This document shows, piece after piece, positions 61,450 to 64,000 of a DNA stretch of 64,000 bases. The stretch is from Pelosinus sp. IPA-1. Lineage in GTDB: Bacteria > Bacillota > Negativicutes > DSM-13327. The notes beneath the pieces are model-generated. The model was not told the DNA's origin, did no database searches, and saw nothing but the letters and a program-made list of their open reading frames with translations. The stretch spans positions 160,419 to 224,418 of the forward strand of contig NZ_BSVC01000002.1 in the NCBI RefSeq assembly GCF_030269905.1. Reading direction: 5' to 3'. The number at the start of each line of letters is the position of its first letter. Position 1 is the first letter of the stretch. The position numbers and the translations under genes were made by a program.

Positions 61450-61809
61450 TAAGATTGGTAAAGGGCAGGCGAATGTTGACAAGATACTATATACTTGACG
61501 CTGTAAGTTGACTGTTGTAGTGGTTTTTACCCGACATCCGATTATATATAATAGTTAGAGCGGGTCAAAAAAACAAATATATACGACAACCTCCTGCAAA
61601 GCAGCCTAGCCTTGCAGGAGGTTTGTATTTTAATGGTACACAGGAAAGCAATATGGGATACCGTTTTTAAAAATTTCTGTTCTGCTCTATTACCTGATAC
61701 TGAGGCTATGTATAGAAAGGCAACAAGCTCGGCCTGTGGTATTGTTCAGTTAAAAATGGGTACAATTTATTTAAATCTGTAAATTTTAAAGCACGGGAGG
61801 TGATGGAGC
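61450..61809. other. Intergenic region with composite repeat copy 13
   Basis: About 360 bases; the repeat spans 61548-61672. GGGAGG at 61795-61800 belongs to the next gene. Nothing else recognised. Confidence 0.55.
61548..61672. repeat. Composite repeat, copy 13
   Basis: ATAGTTAGAGCGGGTCAAAA, ATATATACGACAACCTCCTG CAAAG...CCTTGCAGGAGGTTTGT, TTTTAATGGTACACAGGAAA, ATGGGATACCGTTTTTAAA. It lacks the C box. Confidence 0.88.
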
Positions 61810-62646
61810 CTGACTTTTGCCTATTGGTATTACGTACTTATCGTTATAAGTCTCATTTTATTAGGTATATCACTAAACTACAAAAAAGACTGGAAACTAT
61901 TGGTCCTGCACTTGATGATTACAGGCATAATTCACCCGTTCGAAGTAGTGGTCATGCTGACAGATGGTTATCGATATATACCGGGCATCGTGCTTGATCC
62001 ACAGACCGACAGCACTATTGGTGCTTTTATTTCAGATCTATTTATTGTCCCAGCTTTAGCAGTAGTGATAAATGCGCTTTCGCTTTCTTGGCCCTTTATC
62101 CTGGGGATTACTGCCGCTTTTACAGGCATTGATTGGCTTTACGTTAAGATCGGTGTCTATGAACATTACTGGTGGAAATCCATATACACTGGTAGCGGGT
62201 TAATCATTCTGTACGCTATAAGCAGATGGTTTTGGCATTGTCTTCAGGAAAAGAAGCCATCGTTATTATTTCGCCTCCTAGCTATCTACCTAACGTATAT
62301 TCCCATTCCAATCATAATCAACTTTGTATTAGCGAGACTACTTAATGTATTTAAATTCGAAATTTATTTGTTATCAGCCCTAGAGAAGAATCATCCTGTT
62401 TTTAACAATGTCTATCTTATTTTTACAGGGGTTGTTGTTACGCTTTGCATCGGTCTCAGATTGCGCTTTCGGTATCGTCTTTTCGGCATTGGTCTATTGG
62501 CTTTAGTCAGTTGGGCGCTAGAGTATTATAATATATTTGTGTCTCCCATTGAAATGTCTTCACAGTACCTTACCTTAGTTCCATTAGTAGGAGTACTTTT
62601 TGTAATTGTCCTATTTCATATCGCTAAGCTAGACTACCTCTTTTAA
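61810..62646 (+). CDS. Multi-pass membrane protein, apparent CTG start
   Basis: About 278 aa with around eight helices: FAYWYYVLIVISLILLGISL, GAFISDLFIVPALAVVINAL, WPFILGITAAFTGIDWLYVK, and others. Tyr/Trp-rich loop VYEHYWWKSIYTG. Possibly distantly like CBO0543-type proteins. The canonical TTG at 61900 cuts the first helix off. In frame, CTG 61810 is nine bases from GGGAGG; the ATG at 61803 is in another frame and gives a different, soluble-looking product. Either a CTG start or an early frameshift. Confidence 0.72.
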   Translation: MTFAYWYYVLIVISLILLGISLNYKKDWKLLVLHLMITGIIHPFEVVVMLTDGYRYIPGIVLDPQTDSTIGAFISDLFIVPALAVVINALSLSWPFILGITAAFTGIDWLYVKIGVYEHYWWKSIYTGSGLIILYAISRWFWHCLQEKKPSLLFRLLAIYLTYIPIPIIINFVLARLLNVFKFEIYLLSALEKNHPVFNNVYLIFTGVVVTLCIGLRLRFRYRLFGIGLLALVSWALEYYNIFVSPIEMSSQYLTLVPLVGVLFVIVLFHIAKLDYLF

Positions 62647-62834
62647 TACTCCCGGTATAGCAATAGGCTGCATCAATGCTTACTTTTTTTGAAGAAGCAG
62701 TGGGACGGTTCCGCTGCTTCTGATGTTTCTTAAAAGAACCGTTACCTGACTCATTATAGAAGTTTTTATGCAGACGTCGCAGTATTCTTTGTATCCTGTT
62801 CATCCTTCAGTCCAACCACATTGAATTTTCATCT

Positions 62835-63251
62835 TTATTCTTCCTCGATCTTCACTGTTTTCCTCTGCCTCCCGAGTCTCAATGCCTCTTCCTTGTCTGC
62901 AACGTATACATCGATCCTATCGCCTACAATGTAACCACCTCGGTCCTCATTGACATACCAATGACCATCTATGCATATCCTAGTTCCCAAGGAATACCTA
63001 GAACTCATTGCTACTGTGCGCCCTACGGCTACCCTAGTCCCACTCGCGGTAATTCCATGACCATTCATACCTTCATCGTTTGCGGTGTAGTACGAGATTT
63101 CCATGACAACTTCGCGGTATCGAGGCTCTGGCTCCACAACTACGGTTTCCTCTATGGGAGCTACGTACTCCACGGGTGCTTCGTAGTTATCTTCGTACAA
63201 GCAATGTGGTGCAGTGAAAAATAGCACCAGAATAAGCAGTGTAATTCGCAG
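62835..63251 (-). CDS. 3D-domain (RlpA-like double-psi barrel) cell-wall protein
   Basis: About 138 aa. Leader RITLLILVLFFTAPHCLYED, a Glu/Pro-rich linker, then a 3D domain: EISYYTANDEGMNGHGITAS, GTRVAVGRTVAMSSRYSLG, NEDRGGYIVGDRIDVYVAD with the conserved Asp residues. Similar domains occur in peptidoglycan-lytic enzymes such as MltA-like and YocH proteins. The canonical start GTG 63227 lies mid-leader; GGAGG precedes an out-of-frame ATG, and CTG 63249-63251 is the first in-frame near-cognate start. Confidence 0.85.
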   Translation of the reverse strand: MRITLLILVLFFTAPHCLYEDNYEAPVEYVAPIEETVVVEPEPRYREVVMEISYYTANDEGMNGHGITASGTRVAVGRTVAMSSRYSLGTRICIDGHWYVNEDRGGYIVGDRIDVYVADKEEALRLGRQRKTVKIEEE

Positions 63252-63499
63252 TAATCATCGACCTCCTTATAAATCAAAGAATACTTTATAAAATATACAT
63301 TCGTAAAACCTATGCAATATTCACATGGAGCATTAGTGAGTGCCTCTCCTATTATCTTATGAAGTCTTAGTTCATTCTGTAACCTTATTTTGTCTTCTTG
63401 GTTTCTTCGCTTGCATTGATGTCATATACGTTTCTTTGCAAAGTCAGCAGATAGCTTTTGTCATCAATATTGATAAGGTCCATGCACTTAACCATAAAT

Positions 63500-63531
63500 G
63501 CAAAGATTCAGTAAAACCGTCCCCTTGATTT
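63500..63531. repeat. Repeat C box, solitary
   Basis: AAGATTCAGTAAAACCGTCC CCTTGATTTT, matching the 3' end of the composite repeat. Confidence 0.65.
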
Positions 63532-63597
63532 TTCCCGTTAGTAGTGGTGATGAGTGGGTCTCAAAGGCAGTAGTGGGGTCGCAAAATTCACCTATAA

Positions 63598-63728
63598 ATA
63601 ACATAATATATACGACAACTCCTGCAAAGCAGCCTAGCTTTGCAGGAGTTTTGTATTTTAATGGTAAATAGGATAGAAATATAGAACATAAGATAGGGAT
63701 GAATCAGAGGGACCGTCCCCTTGAGTTC
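63598..63728. repeat. Composite repeat, copy 14
   Basis: ATATATACGACAACTCCTGC AAAG...GCTTTGCAGGAGTTTTGT, TTTTAATGGTAAATAGGATA GAAATATAG, then GATGAATCAGAGGGACCGTC CCCTTGAG. The middle tail is deleted. Confidence 0.88.
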
Positions 63729-63832
63729 TAAAAATTTGGATTTTAATTAAACTTTACTCTGTAAGAGTGTTACAAATAAATTATTTAAAGTAACTAATTT
63801 ATTTGCGTAACCATAAGAAAGGTGATGATAAT

Positions 63833-64000
63833 ATGGTAAATGTTACGTTGGGGAGAACAGGAATAACAGTAAATAGAAATGGATTTGGTGCTCTTCCAGT
63901 TCAACGTGTATCTAATGATGAAGCAGTGAAGCTGTTAAGAAAAGCCTATGATAATGGTATTAATTTTTTTGATACAGCAAGAAGTTATACCGATAGTGAG
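63833..64000 (+). CDS. Aldo/keto reductase, 3' truncated by the window
   Basis: 56 codons visible from ATG 63833 with GAAAGGTGATGATA upstream. VTLGRTGITVNRNGFGALPV, EAVKLLRKAYDNGINFFDTA and RSYTDSE give the characteristic N terminus of an aldo/keto reductase, including the catalytic Asp (FFDTA) and the Tyr of the SYTDSE motif. NADPH-dependent, substrate unknown. The remainder lies outside the window. Confidence 0.92.
   Translation, partial: MVNVTLGRTGITVNRNGFGALPVQRVSNDEAVKLLRKAYDNGINFFDTARSYTDSE

Larger units (their letters stand above)
63252..63832. other. Intergenic region with composite repeat copy 14
   Basis: About 580 bases. A solitary C box (63500-63531, AAAACCGTCCCCTTGATTTT) and composite repeat copy 14. 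An open frame at 63340-63528 is repeat-adjacent and not convincing. Confidence 0.55.

Noticed and set aside
63340-63528. 62-residue ORF
   Set aside because: Ends within a repeat C box, has no ribosome binding site and no recognisable family.
19016-63728. CRISPR array
   Set aside because: The repeats are dispersed singly over tens of kilobases in intergenic gaps, without regular spacers or cas genes.

Overview
The window looks like chromosomal DNA of a low-GC anaerobe of the Negativicutes (Sporomusaceae, Pelosinus/Sporomusa-like). The best evidence is an OmpM-type porin with an N-terminal SLH domain at 3460-4782. Strong Gram-positive-style ribosome binding sites, a hybrid cluster protein, a guanidine-I riboswitch and many TTG/GTG starts fit this. 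The genus is an inference. I see no rRNA, tRNA, CRISPR array, prophage or intact transposase.

Layout. 1-3354: 3' part of a dipeptide/oligopeptide ABC importer operon (dppB fragment, dppC, dppD, dppF). 3383-4782: a possible leader peptide and the SLH porin. 5155-12947: a DUF1847 protein divergent from a MocR regulator, a membrane protein, an alpha/beta hydrolase, a DJ-1/PfpI protein, an HxlR regulator divergent from an FMN reductase, DedA, and a small secreted protein. 13181-14896: hcp behind an HcpR-type site. 15053-18878: a quinone-oxidoreductase-like enzyme, a repeat-bearing secreted protein, a zinc-ribbon protein and a MarR/SRPBCC pair. 19115-23213: a WYL regulator with an SDR/SnoaL/Dabb enzyme cluster, then MarR with a DUF169 protein. 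23423-30388: a TPR protein, a diguanylate cyclase, two small unknown proteins, a guanidine-I riboswitch with a small membrane protein, an MFS remnant and a chemoreceptor fused to an SBP_bac_5 domain. 30572-37591: PadR with two half-size permeases, two methyltransferases, a second HxlR/flavodoxin pair and a second MocR divergent from a pyridoxamine-oxidase-like protein. 37876-47699: secreted proteins, a DUF6033-like gene between long direct repeats, an arylsulfotransferase-like protein, a beta-carbonic anhydrase, a PAS-GGDEF protein, a third HxlR locus, a cupin and a second oxidase-like protein. 48629-51631: a complete tripartite tricarboxylate transporter (tctB-tctA-tctC). 52982-55323: LysR, an MFS transporter and a tautomerase. 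55567-58785: a YfcC transporter and an lrgAB pair. 59045-64000: a CBO0543 protein, a TetR gene broken by an in-frame stop behind tandem operators, an LCMT-like methyltransferase, a membrane protein, a 3D-domain protein and the start of an aldo/keto reductase.

The region is rich in local regulator-target pairs (MocR, HxlR, MarR, PadR, LysR, TetR, WYL). In several the operator can be read directly, because the same inverted repeat occurs at two promoters. A family of intergenic palindromic repeats runs through the window. It has about 14 copies of a CTCCTGCAA...TTGCAGGAG hairpin, often followed by a conserved AT-rich tail and a box ending AAAAGAACCGTCCC, plus a separate GGGACAGAGAACCTGTCCC box.

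The most interesting items are the soluble chemoreceptor/SBP fusion (27923-30388), the riboswitch-controlled 104-residue membrane protein (26886-27200), the composite repeat family, the operator shared by two HxlR loci, the split permease pair, and several genes whose strong Shine-Dalgarno is followed by a non-canonical start codon.
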